Below are positions 1 to 7,117 of a stretch of DNA of 43,018 nucleotides, one piece after another. Positions within the stretch are counted from its first letter, which is position 1. Each line of letters starts with the position of its first letter. The notes beneath the pieces are model-generated. The model was given only the letters and a program-made list of their open reading frames with translations. It ran no database searches and was not told where the DNA came from. Made by a program: the position numbers and the translations under genes. Source of the DNA: Christensenella sp. UBA1242 (GTDB lineage: Bacteria > Bacillota > Clostridia > Christensenellales > UBA1242); NCBI GenBank assembly GCA_002308915.1, contig DBWI01000025.1:1-43018 (forward strand), written 5' to 3'.

Positions 1-124
1 AAAAATGTAATTAAAATCGAAAAAAATAAATAATTTATTATATAAATAAATTAGTTTTTCAAAGTCTTTTTTTAATTTATTTTAAAAAAATTGAAAAAAA
101 ATAAAAAAATATATTAAAAATGTT

Positions 125-152
125 TTGCAAATAAAAAAAAATGTGATAGTAT
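125..152 (+). promoter_or_regulatory. Probable promoter of the pilin-like gene
   Basis: TTGCAA (125-130), a 16-base spacer and TAGTAT (147-152), preceded by TG one base upstream (extended -10). The predicted transcript would have a leader of about 70 bases before the ATG at 230. The rest of 1-229 is A/T-rich sequence with no open frame, RNA gene or repeat that I can support. Assignment is by eye only. Confidence 0.4.
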
Positions 153-229
153 TAAATCGTAAATAAATTTGCAAGATGCATAATGTTCACGTTTTTTGCA
201 AATGAATATTTAGAAATTGGGAGGAAGTT

Positions 230-607
230 ATGAATCAATTTTTAGTAAACTTAACCACATTAATGATGAATAGAGGAATGCTCGGTGTTCAATGGTCAGA
301 GCAATGGGGCTGGGTAGGCAAAATTGTTGATGCTATTAACATTCTATTGTATCCTTTGCTCGTTATTGTTGGTGCTGCAGGTATGATTTATGCTATTGTT
401 ATTGGTGTTCAAATGGCACGTGCAGATTCTACTGAAAAACGTGAAGAAGCAAAAAAGAGACTTATTAACGTTATTGTAGGTCTTGCAATTATTATTGGAC
501 TTATCTTGTTCTTCAAGTTGTTCATTGATGTAATCTTGCCAGCATTCGTTGACCCAGGCACAGGTGCAAAAGAAATCGATCCAAATGCAAGCATGATCAG
601 ATTTTAA
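230..607 (+). CDS. VirB2/TrbC-like pilin subunit of a conjugation system
   Basis: A 125-residue protein with two hydrophobic helices (about residues 33-62 and 80-106) separated by a short, highly charged loop rich in Lys, Arg and Glu, and a polar C-terminus. Small size, two membrane helices and a basic inter-helix loop are the hallmarks of VirB2/TrbC pilins and of the pilin-like family that in Gram-positive integrative elements sits just before a large polytopic protein (Mbov_0395-type). That is exactly the arrangement here. The start is set by a GGGAGG ribosome site at 219-224. An intrinsic terminator follows directly, and the next gene has its own promoter, so the pilin can be made in excess, as a major subunit would be. 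By inference it is membrane-inserted and assembles into a mating channel or pilus. No relaxase, coupling protein or VirB4 is visible in the window. Confidence 0.62.
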   Translation: MNQFLVNLTTLMMNRGMLGVQWSEQWGWVGKIVDAINILLYPLLVIVGAAGMIYAIVIGVQMARADSTEKREEAKKRLINVIVGLAIIIGLILFFKLFIDVILPAFVDPGTGAKEIDPNASMIRF

Positions 608-620
608 TAAATAGAAAAAA

Positions 621-652
621 TAAAAGTTTGGTGAAAACCAAACTTTTTTTTA
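621..652 (+). terminator. Intrinsic terminator after the pilin-like gene
   Basis: An 11-bp perfect stem (622-632 with 637-647), GAAA loop and T-run, starting 14 bases after the stop codon. Confidence 0.85.
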
Positions 653-671
653 ATTATTTTCAAAAAAAGTA

Positions 672-700
672 TGTACAAGATAATTTTTATTTGTTATAAT
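672..700 (+). promoter_or_regulatory. Promoter of the VirB6-like gene
   Basis: TGTACA (672-677), a 17-base spacer and a perfect TATAAT (695-700) with TG one base upstream (extended -10). It lies between the pilin terminator and the strong AAAGGAGGG ribosome site just ahead of the ATG at 744, so this gene can be expressed apart from the pilin gene. Confidence 0.55.
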
Positions 701-743
701 AAATTATAAAATAAATAAAACTAACAAAAGGAGGGTTGTAAAA

Positions 744-3098
744 ATGAGTCAATTATTGTGGAATGCATTTATTGGTGGAAATCTTTGGTCTCACTTTCTT
801 GAGGCTCTTATGCAGATTTTGTATGCATTGGCAGGATTGTGTTACTCTATTTTGGACCTTTTGCAATTGATGTTTAGATATATGTGTGGATTGGAAGTCT
901 ATGAGCTTGGTGAAGCTGGGCTTGTTTCCGGCGATATCTTCTATCAAATCTTTTCAAAAACATTTCTAACCGGTGGACTTAATGGTGGAATGTGGGGAAC
1001 AGATGGTCAATATTCTATTTTTGCAATTGCATTTTGGAGTTTGGTAATTTTGGCTGCAATCCTTTTGTTTGTTTCTACAATCGCAGCAATAATCAAAAAT
1101 GAATATTCTCCAGACAAAGAAAAGAAGAATTCAAAAGCTGGAATAATCAAAAATTTCTTTAAGGCAGTTGCATCATTCTTCCTTGTGCCAATTGCTTGTT
1201 ATTTTGGTTTGAGACTTGGCAATGCAGTTTTGTTTGCATTAGACTCAGCTGTTACTTCAAGCATGTCTTACACTTTAACCAATGATGATGTTGGTGATTT
1301 CTCAACTTATTTCAAATCTGAAAGTGTTAGGTCTATTAACGAAGATGGAACAGACACAAGAGTAAAATCTTATTCCAACTTTATAATGTTTGGCAAACGT
1401 GCACCAATGAAATATCCATCAATTTCTGGATTAGTTAACAGAACATGTTTGTATGGTTCAAGTAGAATTAGAAATAGTAATTTTTATGAAACAGATATTG
1501 CTGGTGGAAAGAATGGTAGTCTTGGTTTCTTGGATTCATTGGATAGAGATAAGGCTGCCGATGTAGTTGACATTGGATTTATGCTTAATGCACGATTGCA
1601 ACATGATTATAATTTTACAATGGGAACCAATGGCGATTTTTATGAGAGTAGTAATTACGATACTTGGGGTGGTGCAAATAATGGAAAGGCAGCAAGTGGA
1701 AGCTATATGAACAGAGCAGATATACATCTCATATCGTATTATTATGATTTGTCTAACTATAACATTATTTTGGCAATAGCATTTATCTACATAGGTGGGA
1801 AAGCATTATTGCAAGTTACTTTTGGTTTGGTAGGAAGAATTATGGTATTAATGGCTATGCTATTTATTGAGCCAATACCACTTGCCTACATGCCAATTGA
1901 TAATGGTGGCGCTTTTGGAAGATGGTCCAAAAAATTCTTTGGTCAAGTGGTTGCAGTATTTTCAATCAACTTAACCATGAATTTGTTCTATATTGTATGT
2001 CCAATATTCACAAGTATTAAATTCTTTGTTAATATGGATTTGGCTTTTGCAAATACTATTGTCCAATCAATATTTATTATCGCATTTATGTCAATGATAT
2101 CAAAGATAGATTCAATGATATTGATGGTTCTTGCAGGTGAAAAACAAGAAAGTGTTAGTGATTGGGGTGCAGGTATTCAAAGCAGTGTTACTGATGCTGC
2201 AAAATCTACTGCAAGAGTTGCAACAAGTGCTGCCAAGTTGGGCGTTGGAGCTGTAAAAGTTGGTGCTCATGCAATAGGAGCTGTTGCTTCTGGGGCTATG
2301 GCTGTTGGTAGTGGTATCGCTGGTGCAGTATCAAAAGGCAGAAGAAACAAGCTAAGAAATGAAGGTGCTAAGAATAACACTCAAATTGCTCGTGGTGCCG
2401 CAGCTAAGAGTGCTGATACTAAAATGTCTAAAGGTGCAGATGGAAAAAATACATTAGGAACAGACATTGCTTTTGGAAACTACCAAGCAAATGGTGGAAA
2501 AATGGATCAGGAAACATGGATGAAGAATACCGGTGCTGATTCATATATGGCAGCAAAGGCTTCTGGAGCAAAGAATGATAAGGAATTGAGAGAATACTTC
2601 AATCAACATGGTGGTGGAACTGATCAAGATTTCAAAAATTGGAAGAAAGAAGGTAAAAACACTGAGAAAGAATTTAATAGTGGAAGTTTGAAAAGTCTTA
2701 GTGAAAATGGTGGAATCTCTACTTATGATCAAGCTCAAATCTATGATACAAAGAATGGAAGAAGTATATCTGATGAAGATGCTAGAAAAGAAAGAGATAC
2801 AGCTAGAAATCAATTGATTTCAGAAGAACAACAAAAAGTAAATGAAATGGCAGCTGGAACAAGAACTGCTGCAAATCCAGAGGAACAAAAAATGCTTGAT
2901 GATTACAATGCTGGTGTAACAAAGAGAGATATGGCAAGACATGATGCTGCTATTCAAGAAGAAATCTATCAAAAGAGAAGTGGTAGAGCTGGCAGGAGTT
3001 TGAAACGATTTGGTGGACATTTGTCAACAGGTTTAAGAAGTGCCACAGGTGATATCTTGGGAGCTATTGGCGGGTTAGCACCTCCACCTTCAAAATAA
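744..3098 (+). CDS. VirB6/TrbL-like polytopic conjugation protein
   Basis: 784 residues. The first half is strongly hydrophobic with about six membrane segments (near residues 15-42, 92-117, 137-170, 337-382, 402-424 and 433-458). A polar extracytoplasmic-type stretch of about 160 residues lies between the third and fourth. From about residue 465 it becomes an Ala/Gly-rich region and then a long hydrophilic, highly charged tail to the C-terminus. A hydrophobic core with a long soluble tail, encoded straight after a pilin-like gene, matches VirB6/TrbL proteins and the Mbov_0396-type transmembrane family of Gram-positive integrative elements. By family, its role would be an inner-membrane channel component of a type IV secretion or conjugation complex. 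No enzymatic motif is visible. The family call rests on topology and neighbour, not on a sequence search. It ends in a strong bidirectional terminator, so the module does not continue rightwards. Confidence 0.6.
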   Translation: MSQLLWNAFIGGNLWSHFLEALMQILYALAGLCYSILDLLQLMFRYMCGLEVYELGEAGLVSGDIFYQIFSKTFLTGGLNGGMWGTDGQYSIFAIAFWSLVILAAILLFVSTIAAIIKNEYSPDKEKKNSKAGIIKNFFKAVASFFLVPIACYFGLRLGNAVLFALDSAVTSSMSYTLTNDDVGDFSTYFKSESVRSINEDGTDTRVKSYSNFIMFGKRAPMKYPSISGLVNRTCLYGSSRIRNSNFYETDIAGGKNGSLGFLDSLDRDKAADVVDIGFMLNARLQHDYNFTMGTNGDFYESSNYDTWGGANNGKAASGSYMNRADIHLISYYYDLSNYNIILAIAFIYIGGKALLQVTFGLVGRIMVLMAMLFIEPIPLAYMPIDNGGAFGRWSKKFFGQVVAVFSINLTMNLFYIVCPIFTSIKFFVNMDLAFANTIVQSIFIIAFMSMISKIDSMILMVLAGEKQESVSDWGAGIQSSVTDAAKSTARVATSAAKLGVGAVKVGAHAIGAVASGAMAVGSGIAGAVSKGRRNKLRNEGAKNNTQIARGAAAKSADTKMSKGADGKNTLGTDIAFGNYQANGGKMDQETWMKNTGADSYMAAKASGAKNDKELREYFNQHGGGTDQDFKNWKKEGKNTEKEFNSGSLKSLSENGGISTYDQAQIYDTKNGRSISDEDARKERDTARNQLISEEQQKVNEMAAGTRTAANPEEQKMLDDYNAGVTKRDMARHDAAIQEEIYQKRSGRAGRSLKRFGGHLSTGLRSATGDILGAIGGLAPPPSK

Positions 3099-3110
3099 TA
3101 ATAACACACA

Positions 3111-3142
3111 AAAAAACATCTGCGATTTGCAGATGTTTTTTG
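3111..3142. terminator. Bidirectional terminator between convergent genes
   Basis: Stem AACATCTGC (3115-3123) pairing with GCAGATGTT (3129-3137) around a 5-base loop, with an A-run on the left and a T-run on the right. It ends the VirB6-like gene on plus and the PRC-barrel gene on minus. Confidence 0.85.
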
Positions 3143-3152
3143 TTGCAACAAA

Positions 3153-3836
3153 TTAGTATGTGCTATAGAATAGTTCGTTTAGTTTGTCGTGCTGTTTTGC
3201 TAGTTGTAGGTGCTTTGGGGTTATTATTTGATTTTGTTTGAGTATTAGTTCGTTATTCTTTCCCACAATGTCTTTTGATAGTTTTTTGCCAATTAGGATG
3301 TCACTGTTAACAGTTACTTTTGTTGGCATTAGTTTTGCTTGATGTGTGTCTTCTTCCATTTTCATTAAGGTAACTTTTATGTTTGATAATGTCATTTTGT
3401 TTGTTTTTGGTCTAAAGTCGCAAATTTTTTTGTCGCCAATAACAATATTTGTTCCAACTTGCATAATTTGATTTGGAGTAATTTTTTTGTTTGTACAGCA
3501 AAAGTTTGTTACTTCAAATTTTTCATTTAGTTCAACATCACAAAGTGTTCCATAATCTTTTCCAGCTATACTTACTACACTTTTGCCAAGTGGGAATAAG
3601 TTGTTTGTTGTTTGTGTGTTTTCTAATACCTTGCTGGTATTTTTTATTGTAATAAAGTCATTTATATTATATATATCTTTTATATTAATATAGTACTCGT
3701 TTTCGTCTTGGTTAAAAAAGTACAATCCAGTTAATTTGTGATATGTTTTGTCAAAATTTGCATCGTGTACTGTTCCCAAGAAACTTGAAGTGTATATTTC
3801 AAATACTTGTTTTCCAATTATTTCGGTTAAATTCAT
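3153..3836 (-). CDS. PRC-barrel domain protein
   Basis: 227 residues with no signal peptide or membrane segment. Residues 1-60 and about 83-140 each begin with a 'GK.V' strand followed by 'G.(V/L)....' and a variable second half, the pattern of PRC-barrel beta domains (as in RimM and sporulation YlmC/YmxH-type proteins). About residues 181-227 form a third unit with 'L.KDI...' and 'L...Q.I....L' spacing, like the small beta domain often fused to signalling proteins. PRC barrels bind RNA, proteins or other ligands, and the partner here cannot be told. The start is supported by a perfect AGGAGG site just upstream of the ATG. It stands alone, divergent from the SPFH gene and convergent with the conjugation genes. 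Confidence 0.6.
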   Translation of the reverse strand: MNLTEIIGKQVFEIYTSSFLGTVHDANFDKTYHKLTGLYFFNQDENEYYINIKDIYNINDFITIKNTSKVLENTQTTNNLFPLGKSVVSIAGKDYGTLCDVELNEKFEVTNFCCTNKKITPNQIMQVGTNIVIGDKKICDFRPKTNKMTLSNIKVTLMKMEEDTHQAKLMPTKVTVNSDILIGKKLSKDIVGKNNELILKQNQIITPKHLQLAKQHDKLNELFYSTY

Positions 3837-3884
3837 TTTTCCTCCTATAATAACTTATTAGACAAGTTTTTCTATTATTCATAT

Positions 3885-3913
3885 TTGCTAATTTTTTTTT
3901 GATGTGATATAAT
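3885..3913 (+). promoter_or_regulatory. Promoter giving a leaderless SPFH transcript
   Basis: TTGCTA (3885-3890), a 17-base spacer and a perfect TATAAT (3908-3913) with an extended TG. The ATG begins at 3920, seven bases after the -10 box, which is where transcription itself should start. No Shine-Dalgarno sequence lies between the box and the start codon. Confidence 0.7.
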
Positions 3914-3919
3914 CAAAAT

Positions 3920-5065
3920 ATGGGAATATTTAGTAAGTTATTTAGAATGTTTTCTAGCAATATATATTTTGACCCACAAAAGGCCAAAAGTATTGTTATG
4001 CCTATTCAACTAAAAGGCGGAAAAATTAAAATAGAAAGCAAAGTCAAAGTTCCAGAGAACTATGCCTTTATTTTGGGCAGTGGTGGAAAATGTTTGGACG
4101 CATTTGGAACCGGTGAGTACTATTTGACTGCTGCAACACTTCCTGAATGTTGCAAAAGGTTAAAAATCCACAAAACAGACAAAAAGGGTAAGATTAAAAA
4201 GTACTTTAAGGCAGATGTATATTTTATGAAGTTGTCTTCATTTGAACTTAATATGAAGACATATTCAAAGGCAGAAATGGGCAACAGGGCAAGTGGAATC
4301 TTTCGTGTTGGAATGACAGCCAAAGTTCATCTTAAAGTTGCTGATATGAAAAAATATATGCAAGTACTTTTGGATGAATACGCATATTTGAGAGTTGGAG
4401 AAGCAGAAAAAATTACACTAGCATATTTGTCAGATTTTGTGTTGGATGTTTTGTATAAGTTCAATTTTGCACTTTCGGAACTTGTTGGTTGCAACAAAAA
4501 TGTTGAAAACAAGTTGAAAGAAGAAGTGGGCAGAAGATTAGCAAAAACTGGCCTATACTTGGAAGATTTAACTGAAATTAGGTATATTTTGCCAAAAAGA
4601 TATCAAAAAGAATATGAAGAAAATCTAAAAAAAGAACAATTGGCTGCAACTGGAGAAGTTCAACAACAAGAACCACAACAACCAGCTGAAGAGAAAGTTG
4701 AAGAAAAACAAGATGATGCCGAGCAAGTTAAAGAGCAAGTAGGTGAAGAAGTGGCATTACAACAAGAACCGGAAGTTTCACAGCAAGAAGAACAACACCC
4801 ACAAAAACAACAAGATGATTTTGATGACTATGTGCCATTTGGTGGAATTTATATTGAAACAGATAATCAAGCAATTTCACAAAAACCAGAAAGACATGAA
4901 GTTGAACAAAAATCACCAAGAGAGCAAATTGAAGAGCAATTTGTTGACTTAAACTTGGATAATTTGTATAAGTACGACAAAAAAGGCAAAAGATGCAAAA
5001 AGTGTGGCTACTTGAATGATGAAAATGCCACAATATGTGAAGTTTGCCAAAAGGAGTTTGACTAA
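3920..5065 (+). CDS. SPFH/band-7-like protein with C-terminal zinc ribbon
   Basis: 381 residues. About 30-235 form a mixed alpha/beta domain resembling the SPFH (band 7) domain of the YdjI / 'virion core protein' type, including the long helix region near 155-235. About 238-325 is a Gln/Glu-rich low-complexity linker. Residues 355-381 form a zinc ribbon with Cys359, Cys362, Cys373 and Cys376 in two CxxC pairs. Such proteins are soluble scaffolds that often carry zinc ribbons; no catalytic site is expected. The start at 3920 is chosen because the first plausible Met lies at the predicted transcription start; the next Met (residue 10) has no ribosome site either. The next gene begins 9 bases after the stop, so the two are probably co-transcribed. 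Confidence 0.6.
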   Translation: MGIFSKLFRMFSSNIYFDPQKAKSIVMPIQLKGGKIKIESKVKVPENYAFILGSGGKCLDAFGTGEYYLTAATLPECCKRLKIHKTDKKGKIKKYFKADVYFMKLSSFELNMKTYSKAEMGNRASGIFRVGMTAKVHLKVADMKKYMQVLLDEYAYLRVGEAEKITLAYLSDFVLDVLYKFNFALSELVGCNKNVENKLKEEVGRRLAKTGLYLEDLTEIRYILPKRYQKEYEENLKKEQLAATGEVQQQEPQQPAEEKVEEKQDDAEQVKEQVGEEVALQQEPEVSQQEEQHPQKQQDDFDDYVPFGGIYIETDNQAISQKPERHEVEQKSPREQIEEQFVDLNLDNLYKYDKKGKRCKKCGYLNDENATICEVCQKEFD

Positions 5066-5074
5066 GGAGATATT

Positions 5075-5272
5075 ATGAAAAAGATTACAAAGGATTGGAC
5101 AATTGGTGAAGTATTGGCAGAAAATGATGACCTGGCCGATATTTTACTTGGTTTTGGAATGCATTGTTTTTCTTGCCCAATTAGTCAAATGGAAACACTT
5201 GAAGAGGCAGCAGCTGTGCATGATGTGGATGTAGACTTCTTGCTATCCAAACTTAACGAATTTAATCAATAA
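5075..5272 (+). CDS. DUF1858 / hybrid-cluster-associated redox-disulfide protein
   Basis: A 65-residue protein that matches the DUF1858 pattern: an opening 'T(I)GE(V)L' segment, 'GFGMHC' with a CFSC pair (Cys32 and Cys35), then an acidic helix and an end with '.V....LL..LN'. The family is often called hybrid-cluster-protein-associated redox disulfide domain; the CxxC pair is thought to be redox active, but no substrate is established. It has a good GGAG site overlapping the upstream stop region and follows the SPFH gene by 9 bases. Its last codons and stop lie inside the left arm of the structured repeat that begins at 5263. Confidence 0.8.
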   Translation: MKKITKDWTIGEVLAENDDLADILLGFGMHCFSCPISQMETLEEAAAVHDVDVDFLLSKLNEFNQ

Positions 5273-5391
5273 AAAACAGAGCGAAATACTGCGTTTACTG
5301 TCAAGCATGTTCACACAGTCATTTAGGGAACTAAATTCTTGCGTGACCATACTTGCCGAGCCTTGTCTTTCGCTCTGTTTTTTATTGATTA
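5263..5391 (+). repeat. Structured repeat element, copy 1 (hairpin-forming, terminator-like)
   Basis: Outer arms 5263-5286 and 5368-5391 are a perfect 24-bp inverted repeat; the left arm contains the stop codon of the upstream gene and the right arm carries a T6 run, so the RNA should terminate. Inside lies an 81-base core. Core stem P2 pairs 5302-5316 with 5341-5355 (12 of 15 pairs), and within it P3 pairs 5321-5326 with 5331-5336 around a GGAA (GNRA-type) tetraloop. Copy 2 at 6935-7063 has the same plan with about 86% core identity and compensatory changes. It matches no RNA family that I recognise. Confidence 0.75.
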
Positions 5392-5413
5392 GTTAATTAT
5401 ATTAACAGCCTCG
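5359..5413 (+). repeat. 55-bp direct repeat, first copy
   Basis: Identical over 55 bases to 5452-5506, 93 bases downstream. It contains the 3' end of the element core, the full right arm of the inverted repeat and a further 22 bases. Confidence 0.92.
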
Positions 5414-5451
5414 TTCTTCATCCCTGTTTTTATTTGTTTTTTTGTTACAAC

Positions 5452-5506
5452 AGCCTTGTCTTTCGCTCTGTTTTTTATTGATTAGTTAATTATATTAACA
5501 GCCTCG
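5452..5506 (+). repeat. 55-bp direct repeat, second copy (second right arm)
   Basis: An exact repeat of 5359-5413. It provides a second sequence able to pair with the left arm at 5263-5286. The 38 bases between the copies include a segment (5405-5431) resembling 7079-7105 at the second locus. Confidence 0.92.
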
Positions 5507-5526
5507 CTTTTGTGGCTGTTTTTTAT
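5497..5526. terminator. Terminator between the repeat element and the hydrolase gene
   Basis: AACAGCC (5497-5503) pairs with GGCTGTT (5514-5520) across a 10-base loop, followed by TTTTATTT. It stops plus-strand reading into the convergent hydrolase gene and could form on minus with a weaker T-run. Confidence 0.65.
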
Positions 5527-6069
5527 TTATAAAACATTTGATAAATCTTCGAATTTTGTGTAGCCAGCTTTTTCGTTGAAGTGTCCTGCATTTTCATAGA
5601 CAAATGTTTTTGCTTCAATTGATTTTGCAAAACTTTCCAAATCATTAAGTTTTACATAAGGATCATTTTTTGAATAATAACATATTCTTGTTGGGCACAA
5701 ATACTTAAAACTTGAAACATCATCCATAAACATATATTTGTTTATTTCATCAAATTGTTCATTTCCAACACTAAAATTATTTGCACCGCTTACTGAAATA
5801 AACTTTTTTATATGCAAATTGTTTGTTATGCAATATTTTACTAAAAAGATTGATGCTATGCTGTGACAAATGAATGTTGAATCAGGTGTGATTTTGTCTT
5901 TAACTTGATCTAGTACTTTGCTCCAACTTTCAAAATTTTGACCATCAGGTGTTGGATAGTTGAAATTAAATACTTCTTTACCTTGTTGTTTTAGTTTATT
6001 TTCAAGCCAAGGAAACCAATTTTCTTTGTTATGACCAAAAGTACCATGAATAATAAAATAATTTTCCAT
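5527..6069 (-). CDS. RBBP9/YdeN-family serine hydrolase
   Basis: A 180-residue alpha/beta hydrolase. The N-terminal 'YFIIHGTFG' strand-loop is the family's opening. Ser70 lies in the nucleophile elbow 'CHSIAS' (usually GHSLG in the family), Asp136 in 'SKNDPYV' and His163 in 'AGHFNE' complete a plausible triad. Length and motif order fit RBBP9/YdeN proteins, which are small cytosolic esterase-like enzymes of poorly known substrate. The nucleophile elbow has Cys in place of the usual first Gly. The start has AAGAGG nearby; this ribosome site sits in a small hairpin formed by ACTAAC and GTTAGT immediately before the ATG. The gene is not tightly coupled to the 52-residue gene upstream of it on the same strand (51-base gap). 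Confidence 0.8.
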   Translation of the reverse strand: MENYFIIHGTFGHNKENWFPWLENKLKQQGKEVFNFNYPTPDGQNFESWSKVLDQVKDKITPDSTFICHSIASIFLVKYCITNNLHIKKFISVSGANNFSVGNEQFDEINKYMFMDDVSSFKYLCPTRICYYSKNDPYVKLNDLESFAKSIEAKTFVYENAGHFNEKAGYTKFEDLSNVL

Positions 6070-6089
6070 ACTAACCTCTTTTTGTTAGT
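6070..6089 (-). promoter_or_regulatory. Hairpin presenting the ribosome site of the hydrolase gene
   Basis: On the minus strand ACTAAC and GTTAGT (6-bp stem, 8-base loop) flank the AAGAGG ribosome site, ending directly before the ATG. Most of the site is in the loop and its last G is paired. It could tune translation; no function is known. Confidence 0.35.
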
Positions 6090-6120
6090 TTAGCATAATA
6101 CTTGCATGTTTTCAACATAA

Positions 6121-6279
6121 TTATTTAATTTCATAAAACATTATTGTTTGTAAATCGTTTGCAAGAGTTTGAAAAAGTATGCGATAGCTGACAAGTTCTT
6201 GTTTTGTGCAGTTTTTGGCTAGTTGTTTTGTTATTAGTGCTGCAATGCAAATAATATCTTCTGGAGAGATTTTGTTCAT
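6121..6279 (-). CDS. Small hypothetical protein (52 residues)
   Basis: An open frame of 52 residues starting MNKISPEDIICIAALITKQL and ending FYEIK. The composition is that of a real soluble helical protein: an opening 'SPEDI' cap, heptad-like hydrophobics and no low complexity. It fills an otherwise empty 276-base gap in the same direction as the downstream hydrolase. From memory it resembles the short 'LSPEDI...' hypothetical proteins of about 50-60 residues that are common in Clostridia; I assign no function. No clear ribosome site precedes the ATG, which lowers confidence. Confidence 0.55.
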   Translation of the reverse strand: MNKISPEDIICIAALITKQLAKNCTKQELVSYRILFQTLANDLQTIMFYEIK

Positions 6280-6338
6280 ATAATTATTTATGACATTGTT
6301 AGTTGCAAAGTGAATGTTTTTTGTGATAGACTTAAGTT

Positions 6339-6345
6339 AAGGTGG
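6339..6345 (+). promoter_or_regulatory. Ribosome site deciding the HD-hydrolase start
   Basis: AAGGTGG three bases before ATG 6349. The frame is open back to a GTG at 6310, but that codon has no ribosome site, so the ATG is preferred. Confidence 0.7.
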
Positions 6346-6348
6346 TTT

Positions 6349-6939
6349 ATGGAAAATTTATTAGAAGAAAACAAACAAAAATATTTGGATTTAATAAAAA
6401 ACAATATCAAGCGTGAAGGCATTGATGGTCTTGTTGAATATTTGAAAAAATCTGACTTTTTTACTGCGCCAGCTTCAACAAAATATCATTCATGTTTTGC
6501 AGGTGGACTTTGCTCACACAGTTTGAATGTGTACAACAGATTGCTTGCATTGGTGCAAAATGAGTATGGAGAAAATTGGCAAGAGCACATGAGTTTGGAA
6601 AGTGTAACAATTGTTGGCTTGTTTCATGATTTATGCAAAGTTGATTTGTATGTTACAGAATATAGAAATGTGAAAGAAAATGGCAATTGGGTTCAAAAAC
6701 CTTTCTTTGCAACTCAAGACAAGTTGCCATATGGACATGGTGAAAAATCTGTGTATATTGTCAATGGCTTTATGCGTCTTACTCGTGATGAAGCAATGTG
6801 TATAAATTGGCATATGGGCGAGTATGATATGCGTGCAAAGGCAGGTATGAGTTTGGGTGATATTTACTACAAATTTCCAAATGCATTTTTGACGCATATT
6901 GCGGATAATATGGCAACTTACCTCGACGAAAGTATATAA
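6349..6939 (+). CDS. HD-domain hydrolase
   Basis: 196 residues from the ATG at 6349. The HD signature is complete: His57 in 'CSHSLNV', the His93-Asp94 pair in 'LFHDLCKVD', His130 in 'YGHGEKS', His155 in 'NWHMG' and the distal Asp186 in 'HIADNMAT'. This set of ligands binds one or two metal ions in HD phosphohydrolases. The 'GHGEKS...INWHMG' arrangement is that of the phage/Firmicutes HD hydrolases related to the HD part of YhaM, acting on nucleotides or oligonucleotides; the substrate cannot be told. The protein is cytosolic. Its last codons and stop lie in the left arm of structured repeat copy 2, which should also terminate transcription. Confidence 0.8.
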   Translation: MENLLEENKQKYLDLIKNNIKREGIDGLVEYLKKSDFFTAPASTKYHSCFAGGLCSHSLNVYNRLLALVQNEYGENWQEHMSLESVTIVGLFHDLCKVDLYVTEYRNVKENGNWVQKPFFATQDKLPYGHGEKSVYIVNGFMRLTRDEAMCINWHMGEYDMRAKAGMSLGDIYYKFPNAFLTHIADNMATYLDESI

Positions 6940-7063
6940 AAGCAAAAAGAGAGTCAATTACTGCGTTTACTGTCAGGCGTGTCCACACAATCACTTAGGG
7001 AACTAAGCTCGTGCGTGAACACACCTGCCGAGCCTTGTCCTTGGCTCTCTTTTTGCTTTTATA
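6935..7063 (+). repeat. Structured repeat element, copy 2
   Basis: Same plan as 5263-5391. Outer arms 6935-6957 and 7041-7063 pair over 23 bp with a single G-T wobble, but their sequence differs from copy 1. P2 pairs 6974-6988 with 7013-7027 (12 of 15), P3 pairs 6994-6998 with 7003-7007 around GGAA. Relative to copy 1, three pairs change on both sides: A-T to G-C at 6976/7025 and 6979/7022, T-A to C-G at 6994/7007. The C-A (6978/7023) and A-C (6987/7014) mismatches are kept in both copies. Confidence 0.75.
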
Positions 7064-7117
7064 AGATAGGTGGACAACCGAGCCTCATTATTCATCTCCA
7101 TTTTTTATATGCAAATT

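Noticed and set aside
230..3098. A mycoplasma origin suggested by the Mbov-type gene pair
   Set aside because: TGA is used as a stop codon at 13722-13724 and Trp is encoded by TGG throughout; the pair also occurs in Firmicutes elements.
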